From Bacteroidales bacterium (lineage in GTDB: Bacteria > Bacteroidota > Bacteroidia > Bacteroidales > FEN-979): a stretch of 57,517 nucleotides of DNA. Where the stretch lies: assembly GCA_028706295.1 (NCBI GenBank), contig JAQWBQ010000018.1, forward strand, positions 1 through 57,517, read 5' to 3'. The notes below the pieces were generated by a model that saw only the letters and a list, made by a program, of their open reading frames with translations, searched no databases and was not told the DNA's origin. Position numbers and translations under genes: made by a program. The stretch's first letter is position 1; each line of letters opens with the position of its first letter. Positions 17,040 to 26,859 of the stretch are shown here, in pieces.

Positions 17040-18995
17040 CTACCGGTGATCTGTTTTCAATACCTGCTGCAAGAGACTGGTCAGAACCTCCCGTTTGAAT
17101 GGTTTTTCCAGGTAATGATCCGCCCCTTTCGAAATAATGTAGTTTTTCTCATTCCTGAAGGTGTAACCGGTTACTGCAATGATTGGTGTGGACTGGTAGT
17201 TGCTTAACTTCCTGATTCCTTCGATAGCATCGATCCCATCCATGCCCGGTCCCAGGTTGATATCCATCAGGATCACGTCGTACTGCTTGAGTTTTACCAT
17301 TTGCAGCGCTTGTTCACCCTCATACGCGATTTCGAGACGGTAATTGTCTTTCAGGAACAGCTTGATAAGTTCAATGTTGGAATCATTATCCTCAACCAGC
17401 AGGATCTCCGGGATCTCCGGTGTTGCGATTGCCGGAATATGAACAGCATCCGCACTGCCCTTCACCTCAGGAGGCTCTTCACCAAATCCCGGAGGCGGGA
17501 TTGCCGGCAGCCTGATCGTGAATTCCGATCCCTGTCCCGGAGCGCTTTTCAGGGTCAGGGTCCCATTCAGAAGCTGAATACATTTTCGCGTGATCGACAA
17601 TCCGAGGCCACTCCCTTCATAAGGTCGGTCGTAACCCTCGTTGGCCTGACGAAATTCTTCAAAGATGATGTGCTGTTTTTCGGCAGGGATTCCGATACCG
17701 GTATCGGCGATAGTGATTTCCACTTCCGGATCTCCCCGATCAGTTTTTTTTGCCGTTACATTTATCTTTCCCTGTTGTGTGAACTTTATCGCATTTTCAA
17801 CAAGATTGCGAATGGCCTGGTCGATCAGTTTGCAGTCGGACACGATCCTCAAAGGTTCCGATGCATTCAATTCCATAATCAGTCCTTTTGATCCTGCTGC
17901 AGGTAACAGATCCCGGAATATTTCCCTTAGGACTACCGCACAATCGTTAACAGCCATATTTAACGAGAGGCCTCCTTCAAGCTGCGCGAAAAGCATGATT
18001 GAATCGAGGGTGTGCTGGAGCCTCCTGCCGGAGGATGAAATGTATTGAATCATGGACCGGGAGCGCGGATCTTCGACTTCGGTCATTAAAATATCAGAAA
18101 AACCAAGGATTCCGTTCATGGGGGTCCGGAACTCATGGCTCATGTTTTGCAGCAAGGCCGATTTCAGACGGCTCGACTCTTCGGCTGCCTTTTTTGCCTG
18201 GATCAATTCCTGTTCGGACTTCTTCTTCTCGGTAATGTCGGAAAGAATACCGCCGACCATGTTTTCGCCGTCACCGTCGCCCTGCACAATGTACCTTTGA
18301 TCCATGACCCACCGCTCGCTGCCGTCAGCTCTGTTGATCCGGTATTCGAGCGAACCAACGCCACTCAGCTTCAACTCCTCTGTGAATTTGTGATAGGCCG
18401 GCCGGTCCTCAACCGCTACGAGCTCGTGCCACTTCCTTGGCTCCATCTTTATTTCCCCGAACTCTGATCCATAAAGCCGGTCAAATGCCGAGTTAATGAG
18501 GTAGATTTTACTTCCGTCGATATTTGAAAGCCAAACGACATCCAGGATATCCTGAATCAACCGCTGAAAACGTTGTTCGGTGCGGGTCAACGTGTTTTCA
18601 ATCCGTCGTTTTTCCCTTTTCATCACGGTCTCCTCCAATTCGCGCTTTACTGCCGGACCCAACCTGTTTAAATGGGTCTTCATGAGGTAATCATTGGCTC
18701 CGCCTTTCATAATGTTGACAGCGATTTCTTCGCCGACGGTTCCCGAAACCAGGATAAACGGGATATCCAGGTTTTTCGATTTGAATAGTTTTAGCGCATC
18801 GCCTCCGCCAAATCCCGGCAACGAATAATCGCTGATCACAATGTCCCAGGTACCCCGGGCCAAAGCCAGCTCCATTTCAACCCCTGTCTTGACCTGGGTG
18901 TGTTCCACCTCAAATCCTTCTTTCCTCAACTGCCTTACCACGAGCAGGGCATCGGTGTCGTTATCCTCAACCAACAACAGGTTTAACTTGCTCAT
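17040..18995 (-). CDS. Hybrid histidine kinase (REC-PAS-HisKA-HATPase-REC)
   Basis: This 651-residue protein has no signal peptide and no clear membrane segment. Its domains are a receiver (about 1-120, phospho-acceptor Asp56 in ISDYSLPG), a PAS/PAC unit (about 140-260), HisKA with LLQNMSHEFRTPMNG, an HATPase domain with NLVENAIKFT, DTGIGIP and GSGLGLSI, and a C-terminal receiver (about 530-650, acceptor Asp in LMDINLG). It is a cytoplasmic phosphorelay hub. It lies 11 bases downstream of the large periplasmic-sensor kinase and is presumably co-transcribed. No DNA-binding domain is present in either protein. Confidence 0.9.
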   Translation of the reverse strand: MSKLNLLLVEDNDTDALLVVRQLRKEGFEVEHTQVKTGVEMELALARGTWDIVISDYSLPGFGGGDALKLFKSKNLDIPFILVSGTVGEEIAVNIMKGGANDYLMKTHLNRLGPAVKRELEETVMKREKRRIENTLTRTEQRFQRLIQDILDVVWLSNIDGSKIYLINSAFDRLYGSEFGEIKMEPRKWHELVAVEDRPAYHKFTEELKLSGVGSLEYRINRADGSERWVMDQRYIVQGDGDGENMVGGILSDITEKKKSEQELIQAKKAAEESSRLKSALLQNMSHEFRTPMNGILGFSDILMTEVEDPRSRSMIQYISSSGRRLQHTLDSIMLFAQLEGGLSLNMAVNDCAVVLREIFRDLLPAAGSKGLIMELNASEPLRIVSDCKLIDQAIRNLVENAIKFTQQGKINVTAKKTDRGDPEVEITIADTGIGIPAEKQHIIFEEFRQANEGYDRPYEGSGLGLSITRKCIQLLNGTLTLKSAPGQGSEFTIRLPAIPPPGFGEEPPEVKGSADAVHIPAIATPEIPEILLVEDNDSNIELIKLFLKDNYRLEIAYEGEQALQMVKLKQYDVILMDINLGPGMDGIDAIEGIRKLSNYQSTPIIAVTGYTFRNEKNYIISKGADHYLEKPFKREVLTSLLQQVLKTDHR

Positions 18996-19006
18996 AAATA
19001 TCTTGT

Positions 19007-22000
19007 TTATTTAGTGATATTCATTTCAGAAAAAGAAAAATAGAAAGTTGTGCCGACTCCGGGCTCACTTTCTGCAAAGATGACCCCGCCATGGCGCGAT
19101 ATGATCCGTTTCACGGTAGCAAGACCGATACCGATTCCGGTGAACTGATCGTCACTGTGCAGCCGCTGGAAAGGAACAAAGAGCTTCTGATAATGGTTCA
19201 TATCAAATCCTGCTCCATTATCACGAATAAAGTAAAGACTCCTTCCATCTTTTATAGTCGTACCAATTTCAATTAACCCGTCAGCCTTTTTACTGGTGTA
19301 TTTCCAGGCATTGTCCAGCAGGTTTTGTATGACGATCTGAACTAGGCTCCCGTCAGCAACCACGGTGAGCCCGGGCTGTATCTTTACACCCACGGATCGT
19401 TCGGGGTACTGTTGCCTCAACTTTTGAAGTATATCCTCAACAAGCCGGGTCAGGTCAAGTTCCGTCAGCTCGAGCTCCTGCCGGGCGATCCGCGATAACT
19501 TCAGAAACTCTTCAATGAGCTGTCCGATCGATCTTGTCGATTCCATGATTTTGGCCAGCAAATCTGCGGCCTCTGTCCCAATCCTGTCGCCATAATCCTC
19601 AACCAGGGCTGTGATTAGTCCATCTATCCGGCGAACCGGGGCCCTCAGATCATGTGACACGGAAAAGGTAAATGCCTCCAGCTCTGAATTGGTCACCAGG
19701 AGCTGCGCAGTCCGGTCATTCACCTGTTGCTCCAGGTTTTCATTCAACCTCCTGATTTCATCTGTCCTTTTAGCAACGAGAATCTCCAGCTCGCGGTCGC
19801 GGATTTGCCTGATACGGAACTTGACGATCCCATACAAAATCAACAAGGCTGCCAACACACAAAGAAGGATAAACCACCATGACTGATAAAAAAACGGAGC
19901 GACTGAAAAGGTAACTGCGGTCTGACTACCGTTCCACTGGCCATTTCGGTCGGATACCTCCAGTTTGAAGGTATAGTCTCCCGGTGGCACCTTGGTGTAA
20001 TGGGCAAACCGCGTTCCGTCGCCGGCAGACCAGACTTTATCGTATCCCTCAAGTTTGTACCGGAATTTGAGTTTTTCAGGCGATTCCATCCAAGGTGCGG
20101 TAAATCTGATTTCCAGGTGAATGACCCCGGCGGGTAGTTTAACCGGCTTATTGAGGTAAAAGGTGTCCCGGTTACAAATCAGCTCTGTAATCACTGCCTC
20201 AGGTGATTCCATGGGTTGCTCCATTTTAAGTAGATCGACTTCGGCAATGCCTTTATCGGTGGAAAACCAGATTTTGTGATCCCGGGTAATGACGCCGGCC
20301 GGGAATACTCCTCCGGTGCAGGCAGAACTAAGCATCCCTTCATCACTCCCAATATAGAATACGCTCGGTTTAGAAACGGTTCCGTTAATATATCCTGAAA
20401 CTTCAGCCAAAACCAGCGAATAGATCCCGTCGCCGGTACCCACCCATAACCTTCCCTGGTCATCGCCGGTAATGTAGGTGATGGTCGGTTCATTGATAAG
20501 ATCATACAGGGACCTGATTTTGCCGGTAGACGGGTCGATCCGGTTTAGTCCGTTGTGACCTGTCCCGGCCCAAACGATGTGATCCCGGTCTTCATACAAA
20601 GCCAGCACCATGTTATCCGACAATCCATCCTTTGTGGTGATCCCGGTAATCTTCCCATTGTCAAATACAGAGATTCCACCTTCCTGAGTCCCGATCCAGA
20701 TTCTGTGTTTATCGTCTTCCATGAAACAAAAGATCCGGTCATCCGTAAGCCCCTGGGCCAGTGTAAGGGTGTTTACCTGATTGTTTTTTACCCTGTAAAT
20801 CCCCTCATCCGTTCCGGCCCACAGGGTTCCCTCACGGTCGAAAAAAAGTGCATGAAACAACGAATTGTTCAGTCCCGTGCACTGTCGATCCATGCTTCTC
20901 CTTCCTTTTTCATGAACCACTAGGGCTCCGACAGTGGCTGCCAGTTTCTGATCTTCCGGACCAAAGGCAATCGAAAAAACCGGCATGCCGGGCATTCCCA
21001 ACTCCCTGGTAAAATCGCTGAACATTCCGTTCCGGAAAGATGTGATCCTTCCGTTCTCGTGCCCGATCAGGATTTCACCCTCCCGGTTGATGCCGATGCC
21101 CATAACCGATTGATCCTGTAAACCATCCTCAGTTGTATAGAAATGAATACGGTTCCTGGTGATCCTGGTCAAACCCCCACCTTGTGTCCCGGCCAGAACG
21201 GAACCCCTTCTGTCCTCGGTAATACATTCGACCAAATCCGATCCCAGCCCATTCTGGGAACAGAATCGAAGCACGGATCTGCTATTCAGGTCAAACCGGT
21301 ATAGACCATCTCCGCTGGTTCCGATCCATAATGCCTTTCCATCGCGGGAAAGATAGAGCGACTTTACCATAAATCCGCCCCTGTAACCTGCCGGTTCGAT
21401 AGGTGTGAATTGTTCCCTGTCATACGACCAAAGACTACCATTATTGCCACCAAGCCAGAGCTTTCCCGACGCTTCTGCCGCCATCGACGTGATTAAGGGA
21501 ACCGGGCGCCTGTTCCCGGATGGGATGGGCTGTACGTTGCCTCCGGCAATTCTGCACAATCCACGATCGGTAGCCACCCATAACTCCTTCCCGGATCCGG
21601 GACAAATGGCCGTTACTTCATCCGACAACAACCCTGACGATTCATTGAAATGGCTTACCTTGTCATGGTTCAGCATGACGATTCCTTTTCCATCGGGAAC
21701 GATACAGAGGTTTCCCGGACCAACTTCGCAGATTGCTGTGATCGAGCTGTGCTGAAATATCTCCCTGGTTCCGATCGTTTTGAAGATTCCATCTCGGCAT
21801 CCCAGCAACAATCCGTTGAACAGGCCGGCATACAGCGTGTTATCGCTACCGACATATAAAACGCTGCAGTCGTCTTCGGTCATTTCTCGTACATTCTGCC
21901 GGTTGAAAAGGACGCCCTCAGTACCGTCGAACCGGGTAATGCCATCGGTGGAGCCGAGCCAGATGAATCCCTCGGCAGTAACGGCAAGGGCATAAATGTT

Positions 22001-22141
22001 GTCGTTGAAACCTTGTTCTTCTTTCCAGGATTTGATGGTATAATTGCGGGTGGTGAGCCTTTCAATGGAGTTCTGGGCGAACCCGGCTGTTATAAGAAAA
22101 GAGAAATAAAGGAAAACTGTCCTGAAAATAATACGATTCAT
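19007..22141 (-). CDS. Reg_prop/Y_Y_Y sensor histidine kinase
   Basis: This 1044-residue protein has a signal peptide (about 1-22) and a periplasmic array of two-component-regulator propeller repeats (repeating LWIGT/LWVGT motifs) to about residue 650. A Y_Y_Y domain follows (FRYKLEGYDKVW), then one membrane helix (about 760-785), a coiled coil, HisKA with FTFSVSHDLRAPVRR and an HATPase domain ending near the C-terminus. The layout matches the sensor half of Bacteroidota hybrid two-component systems, but the usual receiver and AraC output are absent. The ligand is unknown; in glycan systems these sensors bind oligosaccharides, but no glycan genes are nearby. Confidence 0.9.
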   Translation of the reverse strand: MNRIIFRTVFLYFSFLITAGFAQNSIERLTTRNYTIKSWKEEQGFNDNIYALAVTAEGFIWLGSTDGITRFDGTEGVLFNRQNVREMTEDDCSVLYVGSDNTLYAGLFNGLLLGCRDGIFKTIGTREIFQHSSITAICEVGPGNLCIVPDGKGIVMLNHDKVSHFNESSGLLSDEVTAICPGSGKELWVATDRGLCRIAGGNVQPIPSGNRRPVPLITSMAAEASGKLWLGGNNGSLWSYDREQFTPIEPAGYRGGFMVKSLYLSRDGKALWIGTSGDGLYRFDLNSRSVLRFCSQNGLGSDLVECITEDRRGSVLAGTQGGGLTRITRNRIHFYTTEDGLQDQSVMGIGINREGEILIGHENGRITSFRNGMFSDFTRELGMPGMPVFSIAFGPEDQKLAATVGALVVHEKGRRSMDRQCTGLNNSLFHALFFDREGTLWAGTDEGIYRVKNNQVNTLTLAQGLTDDRIFCFMEDDKHRIWIGTQEGGISVFDNGKITGITTKDGLSDNMVLALYEDRDHIVWAGTGHNGLNRIDPSTGKIRSLYDLINEPTITYITGDDQGRLWVGTGDGIYSLVLAEVSGYINGTVSKPSVFYIGSDEGMLSSACTGGVFPAGVITRDHKIWFSTDKGIAEVDLLKMEQPMESPEAVITELICNRDTFYLNKPVKLPAGVIHLEIRFTAPWMESPEKLKFRYKLEGYDKVWSAGDGTRFAHYTKVPPGDYTFKLEVSDRNGQWNGSQTAVTFSVAPFFYQSWWFILLCVLAALLILYGIVKFRIRQIRDRELEILVAKRTDEIRRLNENLEQQVNDRTAQLLVTNSELEAFTFSVSHDLRAPVRRIDGLITALVEDYGDRIGTEAADLLAKIMESTRSIGQLIEEFLKLSRIARQELELTELDLTRLVEDILQKLRQQYPERSVGVKIQPGLTVVADGSLVQIVIQNLLDNAWKYTSKKADGLIEIGTTIKDGRSLYFIRDNGAGFDMNHYQKLFVPFQRLHSDDQFTGIGIGLATVKRIISRHGGVIFAESEPGVGTTFYFSFSEMNITK

Positions 22142-22162
22142 AAATATGGATTAAAATCATAT

Positions 22163-22192
22163 CAAAAATAAAAGGTTTTTTTTGTAATACAA
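22163..22192 (-). promoter_or_regulatory. Promoter of the sensor kinase pair (-33 TTG, 19 bases, -7 TATTTTTG)
   Basis: On the minus strand TTG (22192-22190) is followed after 19 bases by TATTTTTG (22170-22163), a good match to the Bacteroidota promoter. The -7 box lies 21 bases before the start codon. Confidence 0.58.
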
Positions 22193-22237
22193 TTTATTCA
22201 TAATAATTTAGGGCCATATTTTCATAAAGCCAGCATT

Positions 22238-22486
22238 ATGACACTTACAGCTAAAATTGTTGCAGCCGGAACATCGGAAGTTTTTAACGATGTGGACTTT
22301 AAAAAAGAGACCCCATCCCATATCTACGTCCGTTGCATGTCGCGGGGCTACAGACCAAGTAAAAGTAAGATCTGGAAAATGACCAAGTCAGTCATCAGTG
22401 GCAATGCAGCGGAATTCAATGATTTTACTTCGCTCGACAGCAACGGGGTGGTGAATGGTGAAACAGTGCTCATTATCGAGCGGTAA
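22238..22486 (+). CDS. Small hypothetical protein
   Basis: The 82-residue frame begins with ATG after an AT-rich region and has no signal peptide or membrane segment. Its middle is basic (PSKSKIWKM) and it ends in a hydrophobic ETVLIIER. Composition looks like a real soluble protein, and no larger frame competes on either strand. No family is recognised. A weak -7-like TAATTTAG precedes it. The LEA-like gene starts 83 bases downstream in the same direction, so they may be co-transcribed. Confidence 0.5.
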   Translation: MTLTAKIVAAGTSEVFNDVDFKKETPSHIYVRCMSRGYRPSKSKIWKMTKSVISGNAAEFNDFTSLDSNGVVNGETVLIIER

Positions 22487-22569
22487 CCCGGAACCGAATC
22501 GTAAATGTTTAGATTGTAAATTTCTGACTGGTGCTGCTCCAGGTCAGGAATTTGGTATTTTATTTTGGT

Positions 22570-23178
22570 ATGATGAAAAAAAAACTTCTCTTTCTGAATT
22601 GGATACTGATCCTCATCTTCTTGGTTCCCGAATCCGGATGCGATATCGCACAACAGGCGCAGAAGGCGTCAAACCTGGTGCGTTGCGATTTCAGGATTAA
22701 GACGGTCGAAAAACTGAGTATCGCAGGAGTCTCTTTTCAAAATGTCCGTTCGGCTGGTGACTTAAGTATTACTGACCTGGCCCGGATCATGGCCGGATTG
22801 ACCAGTCCGACCGTCCCGCTGTCGTTACAGTTAAACCTGGAAGGCCGTAATCCGAATACGACCCCGGCCGGGTTGAACCGGTTGGAGTGGATCCTGTTTA
22901 TTGATGAAATACAGATGACCAGTGGGTTGCTTGAGAATCCCTTCACGATCCCCGCGGCTGGAACAGCGACTATCCCCATTCAGATCGGAATGGATTTGAA
23001 ACAGATACTCAAAGGAAAATCGGCCGATGCGATTCTGAATTTCTGTATGAATCTTGCGGGTATCGGCAATGTACCAACCCGTTTCAAAGTAAAACTCAAA
23101 CCCACCATTTACCTTGGAGGCGTTCCCCTTTCCTATCCCGGCTATTTTGTTGTAAAGACTTCTTATGGATCCAATTGA
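22570..23178 (+). CDS. LEA-type-2/WHy-like exported protein, possible lipoprotein
   Basis: The 202-residue protein is best started at the first ATG of an ATGATG pair at 22570; an upstream TTG-type extension adds an unlikely segment. A hydrophobic leader ends in PESGC (Cys24), a loose lipobox. The rest (about 40-195) alternates beta strands with phrases such as LSIAGVSFQNV and LQLNLEGRNPN, which resemble the LEA14/water-stress-and-hypersensitive-response beta sandwich. Such domains are common in bacterial envelope proteins of unknown function. Export is fairly clear, lipidation less so, and function is not known. Confidence 0.7.
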   Translation: MMKKKLLFLNWILILIFLVPESGCDIAQQAQKASNLVRCDFRIKTVEKLSIAGVSFQNVRSAGDLSITDLARIMAGLTSPTVPLSLQLNLEGRNPNTTPAGLNRLEWILFIDEIQMTSGLLENPFTIPAAGTATIPIQIGMDLKQILKGKSADAILNFCMNLAGIGNVPTRFKVKLKPTIYLGGVPLSYPGYFVVKTSYGSN

Positions 23179-23295
23179 CCCTTCATGAATTCCATTTAAA
23201 GCTCTTGTTATACACAGTATCTGAAGAAAGTCTGGGAGTGTCCGTGAATTTCTATTTTATTACCGTTTCAAAGATTTTAACTGTTCATTTTTTCT

Positions 23296-23303
23296 TACAT
23301 TTG
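23296..23303 (+). promoter_or_regulatory. Candidate -7 box of guaB
   Basis: TACATTTG is an exact TAnnTTTG match followed by GC, 20 bases before the guaB ATG at 23324. The predicted leader is only about 14 bases. No clear -33 TTTG is present. Because it overlaps the region just before a TTG codon at 23315, it also favours the ATG as the true start. Confidence 0.55.
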
Positions 23304-23323
23304 CACACTTAATTTTGAAGCAT

Positions 23324-24790
23324 ATGTTTTTAAACTCAGATAAATTCAGGGGAGAGGGTTTGACGTATGATGATGTGCTTCTCGTTCCGGCATACTCTGA
23401 AGTTCTTCCGCGCGAAGTGGATGTCACCTCCTTGTTTACGAAGAATATCCGGCTGAATATTCCAATCGTTTCAGCCGCCATGGACACAGTAACCGAATCG
23501 CGAATGGCTATTGCCATGGCCCAGGAGGGGGGTATCGGCGTGTTGCATAAGAATATGACCATCGAAGAACAGGCGATGCAGGTCCGAAAAGTAAAGCGTG
23601 CCGAAAACGGGATGATCCTGGAACCTGTCACCCTCAAAGAAAATGCACTGGTTGGTGACGCGCTTGCCATGATGAAGGAGTATGGAATCGGGGGAATCCC
23701 TGTCACCAACTCGGAAAACGTTTTGGTAGGGATCATTACCAACCGTGACCTCCGTTTTGAACGTGATCATACCCGACCCGTCACGGAGGTCATGACCCGG
23801 AATGTAATCACCATCAACGAATTTACCGATTTTGAACAGGCAGAAGCTATTTTGCAGAAACACAAGATCGAGAAACTTCCGGTTGTCGACAAGCAACAGA
23901 AACTTATCGGCCTTATCACTTACAAAGACATTATCAAGATAAAAGCCCGTCCGAATGCCTGTAAGGACCAGTTGGGAAGGCTCCGCGTGGCCGGTGGTGT
24001 CGGGGTGACCAGCGATACCCTCGACCGGGTAGCCGCCCTGGTTCGTGAAAATGTCGATGCCATTGTGATCGATACGGCGCACGGACATACCCGTAACGTT
24101 ATGGAGATGGCGCGTCGGGTGAAATCTTCTTTCCCGGATGTCGACCTGGTTGTTGGGAATATAGGCACAGCCGAGGCTGCCAGAGATTTGGCCCGTGTTG
24201 GCGTCGACGCCGTAAAAATCGGAATCGGACCGGGATCCATCTGTACCACCAGGATCATAGCCGGGATCGGTGTCCCGCAACTTTCAGCCATTTATGATGT
24301 GGCAACTGCCCTCAAGGGTACCGGTATCCCTGCGATTGCCGATGGCGGTATCAGGTATACCGGTGATATCGTTAAAGCCATAGCCGCCGGCGCCCACTCG
24401 ATCATGGCCGGTTCGTTATTCGCCGGCGTCGATGAGTCCCCCGGAGAAACAGTGATATTCGAAGGCCGTAAATTCAAAACATACCGCGGCATGGGTTCCA
24501 TCGAAGCCATGCAGCAAGGATCGAAGGACCGGTATTTCCAGGATATGGAAGATGACATCCGTAAACTAGTACCCGAAGGTATTGTGGGGAGGGTTCCCTA
24601 CAAGGGTTCACTTTCGGAGGTGATATACCAGATGGTAGGCGGACTGAAGTCGGGGATGGGCTATACCGGATCAACCGCCATTGAAAAACTTCAGGAAGCC
24701 AAATTCATCAAGATCACTTCAGCCGGGATTACCGAAAGCCATCCCCACGATGTGACGATTACCAGCGAAGCGCCAAACTACAGCCGGTAA
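23324..24790 (+). CDS. guaB: IMP dehydrogenase
   Basis: From the ATG at 23324 the protein has 488 residues, the usual length. It carries the N-terminal [11 protein letters not shown] motif, two CBS domains (about 100-205) inserted in the barrel, and the catalytic loop [11 protein letters not shown] with Cys307. It oxidises IMP to XMP, the committed step of GTP synthesis. A TTG three codons upstream is possible but less likely. The peptidyl-prolyl isomerase genes start 68 bases downstream, so guaB may head a longer transcript. Confidence 0.95.
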   Translation: MFLNSDKFRGEGLTYDDVLLVPAYSEVLPREVDVTSLFTKNIRLNIPIVSAAMDTVTESRMAIAMAQEGGIGVLHKNMTIEEQAMQVRKVKRAENGMILEPVTLKENALVGDALAMMKEYGIGGIPVTNSENVLVGIITNRDLRFERDHTRPVTEVMTRNVITINEFTDFEQAEAILQKHKIEKLPVVDKQQKLIGLITYKDIIKIKARPNACKDQLGRLRVAGGVGVTSDTLDRVAALVRENVDAIVIDTAHGHTRNVMEMARRVKSSFPDVDLVVGNIGTAEAARDLARVGVDAVKIGIGPGSICTTRIIAGIGVPQLSAIYDVATALKGTGIPAIADGGIRYTGDIVKAIAAGAHSIMAGSLFAGVDESPGETVIFEGRKFKTYRGMGSIEAMQQGSKDRYFQDMEDDIRKLVPEGIVGRVPYKGSLSEVIYQMVGGLKSGMGYTGSTAIEKLQEAKFIKITSAGITESHPHDVTITSEAPNYSR

Positions 24791-24858
24791 ACCATTTTTA
24801 ACCCGACCAACCATAATTAAGATCATAAAAAACCGTTATACAACTAAACTTTAAAGAA

Positions 24859-26850
24859 ATGAACAGGGCAGCAGGTAAATATCTTATCCTTTTAGCAGCT
24901 TTCGTTACTTCCTTCGCAACGTTTGCACAGGTTAAGAATGACGAAGTATTGATGACCATCGCCGGGAAAAAGATTCAGGTCGGTGAATTCATGAGTATCT
25001 ATCAGAAAAACAACGTAAAAGGAGAAAATATCGATAAAAAATCACTTGAGGAGTACCTCGACCTTTTTATCAATTTTAAATTGAAGGTTCAACAGGCCGA
25101 AGAACTTGGCCTCGACACCCTTACCTCGTTCCGTAATGAACTGAACGGATACCGCGAACAGCTTGCAAAACCTTACTTTACTGATGAGGCCACCCTCGAT
25201 AGGTTGATGCATGAAGCCTATGAACGACAGAAAACGGACCTGCGGGCAAGTCATATTTTCTTTAAACTCAAACCATCCCCCGAACCTGATGATACCCTTA
25301 CCGCATACAAGAAAGCGATGATGGTAAAGGAAAAACTGGTACAAGGCGCAAGCTTTGAGAGCATGGCGCTTGAGTTTTCCGAAGATCCTTCGGCTAAAGA
25401 CCGGGAAGCCAACCAACAGCACCCGTTCCTCAGAGGTAATAAAGGAGACCTGGGCTATTTCACGGTATTCGATATGGTCTATCCTTTCGAAAATGGCGCC
25501 TACAATACCGAAACAGGTTCTGTTTCGAATCCCGTGCGCAGCGATTACGGATATCACCTGATCAGGATTACCGAACGCCGACCGGCACTGGGGAAAGTGA
25601 CAGTTGCTCATATTTTCGTATCGATCCCGAAAAATGCAACACCCGACGATTCCATACGACTTCAGAAACGGATCGATTCCATCTATACCAAATTGACTCA
25701 GGGTGTTCCTTTTGAGGACCTGGTGAAAACCTGCTCCGACGACAAAGGTTCGGCCGCCAAGGGCGGTGTCCTGCCTTCATTTGGCGTGAACCGTATGGTG
25801 CCTGAATTCATCGGGGCAATCTATACCCTGAACAACCCCGGCGACTTCTCAAAACCGACTGTCACACCTTACGGGTGGCACATCATCAAACTGGTTGAAC
25901 GGAAAGGTCAGAAACCATTCGATGAAGAAAAGCAGGAGCTTAAACAGAAGATCATGAAGGATAACAGGGGAGACCAGACCAAACAGGTCGTGATCGCACG
26001 GATTAAAAGCGAAAATGGCGTGACCGAGAACCCCGATGCAAAAAAAGATTTCTACCGCGTGGTCACCGACAGTATATTTTTCGGAAAATGGAAGGTTGCG
26101 CAGGCAGGCGAACTGTCGAAAATGATTTTCAAGGTGGGCAACCGGACCTTCCTCCAGTCTGATTTTGCAGAATATCTTGAAAAAACCCAGCGGAAACAGG
26201 AAAAACAAAAGATCGAGTCCTACGTCGACAGACTTTACGCATCCTTTTTAGATGAAAGTATCCTGAAATATGAGGATTCCCAGCTCGAAAAAAAATATCC
26301 CGAGTTCAAAGCCCTGATGACAGAATATCGCGATGGCATTCTCCTGTTTGACCTTACCGATCAGAAAGTATGGTCAAAAGCAGTGAAAGATACCCTCGGC
26401 CTGAAAGATTTCTATCAGAAAAATAAAAATAATTACATGTGGGAGACCCGCCTCGATGCCAGCATCTATACCGTGAAAGATCCTGCAGCGGTTCAGCGGG
26501 TGAAAAACTTTATCAAGTCCGGTCTCTCCGACACCGACTTACTGAAAGAGATTAACACCGACAGTGTCGACATCCTGAAGATAGAGAGCAATAAATTTCT
26601 GAAAAAGGAAAACAAGATCATCGACTCCATTGCCTGGGTACCCGGCTTCAGCGGCGACATCAAATCGCCCGGGGGCACAATGTTTATTTATGTTCGCAAG
26701 GTCCTGAAACCCCAGCCTAAGGAGTTGAACGAAGCCAGGGGTCTGATCACTGCCGAGTATCAGAATTATCTTGAAAAAGAATGGATCAAAGCCCTGCGCA
26801 CAAAGTACCCGGTTGTTGTCAATAAAGAGGTCTTCGCCAAAATAAAATAG
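24859..26850 (+). CDS. Periplasmic peptidyl-prolyl isomerase with two parvulin domains
   Basis: The 663-residue protein has a signal peptide (about 1-23, ending FATFAQ). A helical chaperone-like N-terminus is followed by two parvulin rotamase domains, the first opening with DLRASHIFFKL (about 127-235) and the second with VTVAHIFVS (about 245-350). The C-terminal 300 residues are helical and contain lysine-rich segments. It resembles PpiD/SurA-type folding factors that help outer membrane proteins. It is the first of three folding-factor genes in a row. The next gene starts 9 bases after its stop, so they form an operon. Confidence 0.87.
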   Translation: MNRAAGKYLILLAAFVTSFATFAQVKNDEVLMTIAGKKIQVGEFMSIYQKNNVKGENIDKKSLEEYLDLFINFKLKVQQAEELGLDTLTSFRNELNGYREQLAKPYFTDEATLDRLMHEAYERQKTDLRASHIFFKLKPSPEPDDTLTAYKKAMMVKEKLVQGASFESMALEFSEDPSAKDREANQQHPFLRGNKGDLGYFTVFDMVYPFENGAYNTETGSVSNPVRSDYGYHLIRITERRPALGKVTVAHIFVSIPKNATPDDSIRLQKRIDSIYTKLTQGVPFEDLVKTCSDDKGSAAKGGVLPSFGVNRMVPEFIGAIYTLNNPGDFSKPTVTPYGWHIIKLVERKGQKPFDEEKQELKQKIMKDNRGDQTKQVVIARIKSENGVTENPDAKKDFYRVVTDSIFFGKWKVAQAGELSKMIFKVGNRTFLQSDFAEYLEKTQRKQEKQKIESYVDRLYASFLDESILKYEDSQLEKKYPEFKALMTEYRDGILLFDLTDQKVWSKAVKDTLGLKDFYQKNKNNYMWETRLDASIYTVKDPAAVQRVKNFIKSGLSDTDLLKEINTDSVDILKIESNKFLKKENKIIDSIAWVPGFSGDIKSPGGTMFIYVRKVLKPQPKELNEARGLITAEYQNYLEKEWIKALRTKYPVVVNKEVFAKIK

Positions 26851-26859
26851 CACTTTCCA

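Noticed and set aside
23471-24280. A long open frame on the minus strand inside guaB.
   Set aside because: It lies wholly inside a strongly conserved gene, has no recognisable domain and reflects codon bias of the guaB strand.
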